64,000 bases of DNA from Diplonema papillatum (Eukaryota; Euglenozoa; Diplonemea; Diplonemida; Diplonemidae). Shown piece by piece: positions 61,111 through 64,000 of the stretch. Location of the stretch: contig JAPJBO010000164.1 in the NCBI GenBank assembly GCA_030068145.1, forward strand, positions 1 through 64,000, written 5' to 3'. The notes under the pieces were generated by a model. That model ran no database searches. It saw only the letters and a list, made by a program, of their open reading frames with translations, and was not told the origin of the DNA. Position 1 is the stretch's first letter, and each line of letters starts with the position of its first letter. Made by a program: the position numbers and the translations under genes.

Positions 61111-64000
61111 TCCGACACGAGCGCCGGCGGGAAAAAGTGTAATGGTCGGCGCAAGCATCGCACGAGCCGAGGTTGCTCCCGTAAAAGGAATGTACTCTTC
61201 CATTTAGGGCGCGTTGTGTTTTTCGGAGCCGGAACAGATTTGGGGAGGGGTATTCTTTCGACCCGGACGGAGCTTTGATAGGGATGAAGGGGAACTTCGG
61301 GGTGCTTTTTCTAAAAGAGGGGTAGTGTGGCAGTCGGTGCCTGAAGTGCCGTAGAGACAGCAGGCGCAGAGGGGCAAGGCCTTGCTTTGATCGTCTTCCT
61401 TTTTTACTCGCAGGTCGGGGAATTGGATCCAGGAACTACAACGAATACAACGAAAGGGACTCATGCAGACAAGAACGGAGCAAGACCCACCCGAATATGC
61501 GGGAAACGGGCGGATGAGAGACGGCGCTCGATGATGTGCCGGACTGTAAAGACGAAGAGCACGATGACGGGCCTCAGAAAAAGTTTTCACGGAAGGAATG
61601 TGGGAGGTAAATACCCTCTAAAATTCGCCCTACCACCAAAGAGTGGGTGCTTCGTCCAACTGAGTCCTATAGACTCGTGGCAGAGTCGGTCAGATCAACA
61701 GAACTTGAACACGAAGACCTCGAAAGGTTTGCTTCCTTGTTTCGCTAGCCACATTACATTGAGCCATGAGCGGCACATAGGACAGTCGTGAGAGGAACAA
61801 CGCATGCGCTTGCACACTGAGCATTCGGACACCGTTCTTCTCACACACCTTTTAGGAGACCCATTCCTTGACCGTTCGCCGGGATCCACTACGACCACTC
61901 GAGAAGTGGAATGTCCTTCCATCTTTTCGGGGCGTTGGTTGTAGCCCTTTGCGATTATGTCAACATGTGAGGGGGCCTTTGAAGCGTGGACGATGCCTCT
62001 CGCGCTGCGACCCAACTGCCCCCGGCTCCTGTCGTCCTGAGGGAAGCTTCCACGGCGATTCTGCGACATGTGAGCACAACCCGCAGGCCGTAACAACCAG
62101 CACAACAAGAAACGTGTGGGAACGCCCCCCCTCCAATGGTCGGGGCGAAGCCACACGAGGTTTGTGCACCTTCTTCCAGAGCTCCTTGGTCATCGCCCGC
62201 CCCTGACCCCCCGCAATGCATTGAAAAGTGCGCCCTTTCGAATGAAGCAAGCGAGGACCCCCTTCCGACCAATTTCTCGTAGCAAACGCCTTGGTACGAC
62301 AGGGTTAGTTGATGTTCATGGTGTTTTCGAAAGTGTGAATGCTTCTCGAAGTGACCGCGTCGGTGCACTCTGTGTGTCGCCTCATTGGTTCCAACCGTCC
62401 ATTCTAGCTTCCGAAAAAGGCGTGCAAATCCCGGTACAGGACTGGGGCGGGAAGTCGGAACTGGCACCTTTTTTTTCGTTGGGTTCGTTTCACTTTTTTC
62501 GTGTGCATCCGGGTACCAGGGAAAGTTTGCTACACGGGAGCCAATTTCACGTGTTCGGCGGTACTGCAGAGCCACGGGCCTACGGGTCAAGTGGACTACC
62601 GATTTCCCAAACTAAAGCATCAAGGCGTGGCGCTCCTTGGGGCTTGGGGGGAAAAGCTTAGTTTAGGGGGGGGAGCTTGGCGCTCGCGCTGAACACAAGC
62701 TCGTCGAGACGGTCAGCCACAGGGCAGAGCGGACGGGGTTGTAGCACTGTGCTGCCTCCGACTCAAGCTTTGCAAGCTGTGGGACCGTCACGTTCCTGGA
62801 CCCCGGAGCGGCCTTTTTCTTTTTCATTCTTCTTCTTCTTCGTGCGCACCCCATGTTCCGGAAACGCGCCCTCCAGTTCGAAATGTACTGTTTCTTCAAA
62901 AAACGGCTGCGCCGCACGCGCGCTTGAATGTGCAAGAAGCGGGGCTTGGTCGTCCGGTGAGTCGGAAGAGAGGTGACGCAGTGAAGGAAGAAAGGAGAGT
63001 GAGGTTAACACCGTGGTACCGGTTTGGAGGCGCGCGAGCCAACGCTGGTGGTATGGTACTACGTACCTACACATACGCATGCGTAGCGGTGTATGAGTAC
63101 CTACATACCGTAATTGGAATACTGTTGAACTGGACTAAAGCTGGAACACTTAAATGACAGACCGGGTAAACCCTGAGACACCCCCAAGGTAGTCAGGACA
63201 GTGGTGGGTCCTGCAGCCTATTCTAGGACAGCGGCACCTAGGGGTCGAGCTGTGTATTGAGCACCCCAAGGCGCGGGCAAGCGTCAGCGGTATTCTGCAA
63301 AGTACGCAAACCCCCATAAAGAAATCTGACGAACCGGGTAAAACCTGGGACACACAGAACCATTTTTGGGGGCGTCCCGGTTCAACCTTTACCCAATTAC
63401 GGTACCCTATGGATACCCTGTAGAGTGTAGGGTATAGCGGTAGTATGCGGAGTATGTGGTGTACCACATCCTCAGAGGTGCACCTGTGGATACCACCACG
63501 AGCTCGGTATCTTGACAACCTTCGTAAACTTCCAGTGCAACAGTTGTTGTCTTGTCATCACTTGCGCTATGCAAAGAGCGTCTTGGAGGGAGGCACTACT
63601 AGCGGTAGCTGGAGATAGGCGTGAGCCTACCGGACTGAGGAAAGGGGATGCATTGACTGGCTCGGCTCGGACGCCAGGGGGCAAGTGTGCGCGTGGGCGA
63701 GTGATAGATGGCGCGCGCGCTACTCGGCAAGTTGCAGCGACGCCAAAAAAAAAAAGAACATGTCCGGAGTTGGGGCATGCGCTGTAAACGGAGTAGCGGA
63801 CGACTAGCGTCAACGGATCAGCAATGATAAAAATGATACGGCAAACGAGTCTTGTTCCTCGCGCGTACAGGGTGTACACCTCTCTGCGGGGAGGGGCTCC
63901 TAGCTGCATTTTTTCGTTGGCTACGTTGAACTTTCCATGTGCAACCGTTCTTTCGGAAATGTCCCCTTCAGTGGCAAGTGTGATACTGAGAAAACGAAAA
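61110..64000. other. Intergenic, no gene firmly recognised
   Basis: A minus-strand frame ending at 61695 has a Cys-rich tail (CSVCKRMRC, CPMC) but no supporting domain. Direct repeats with GACCGGGTAAACCCTGAGAC lie at about 63160 and 63330. Otherwise nothing supported. Confidence 0.4.

Overview
This is nuclear DNA of a euglenozoan protist, most probably a diplonemid (Diplonema-like). The decisive evidence is a small-RNA cluster on the minus strand at 4551-5540. It holds a spliced-leader (SL) RNA gene whose exon ends ACAGTTTCTGTACTTTATTG and is followed at once by a GT donor, a complete U2 snRNA and a complete 5S rRNA. The 3' half of that exon is the kinetoplastid/diplonemid SL signature. Its AT-rich 5' part differs from the kinetoplastid exon and agrees with the diplonemid exon as I remember it; I could not check this against a database. 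Every protein gene I can support is also on the minus strand, which fits the one-directional gene clusters and trans-splicing of Euglenozoa.

Layout from left to right. 1-3968: a secreted cysteine-rich protein with a very long Pro-Thr-Asn-Ala stalk coded by a 30-bp minisatellite, running off the left edge. 4551-5540: SL, U2, 5S and a possible further small RNA. 5540-7300: palindromic repeats. 7300-9300: an EF-hand gene, a partial copy of it, and dispersed repeats. 9326-11146: an unknown repetitive protein. 12540-17317: a secreted GH30 (xylanase-type) glycosidase with decayed fragments on both sides. 17318-24057: a 6.7-kb insertion made of two head-to-tail copies of one mobile element, the second carrying a 48-bp satellite. 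24441-26646: an inverted GH30 fragment and an unknown 240-residue protein with two copies of its end. 27.5-29.2 kb: minisatellite and repeats. 29.4-32.1 kb: an FBXO11-like beta-helix gene with copies of its first and last exons. 32.7-33.75 kb: a 12-bp minisatellite inside a palindromic element. 35.9-42.9 kb: two legumain-like (C13) genes and fragments, separated by a 43-bp satellite. 48.9-57.1 kb: two GH18 chitinases with repeated six-cysteine modules, plus truncated copies. 57.1-64 kb: repeats only, including a fold-back element and a palindromic tandem array.

Functionally the recognisable genes fall into two groups. One is secreted polysaccharide degradation (GH30, two GH18) plus a cell-surface-type protein, fitting a heterotroph feeding on plant, algal and chitinous debris. 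The other is intracellular (EF-hand, beta-helix, C13-like peptidases). The mRNAs would all be expected to receive the 39-nt leader from SL RNAs like the one at 4672.

Two properties run through the window. Most genes are flanked by collinear, truncated copies of their own ends in the same orientation. Dispersed repeat families (called R1-R6 here) recur at many loci, and one of them (R6) sits next to or inside most protein genes between 9 and 38 kb. Gene starts and introns are inferred without transcript data.
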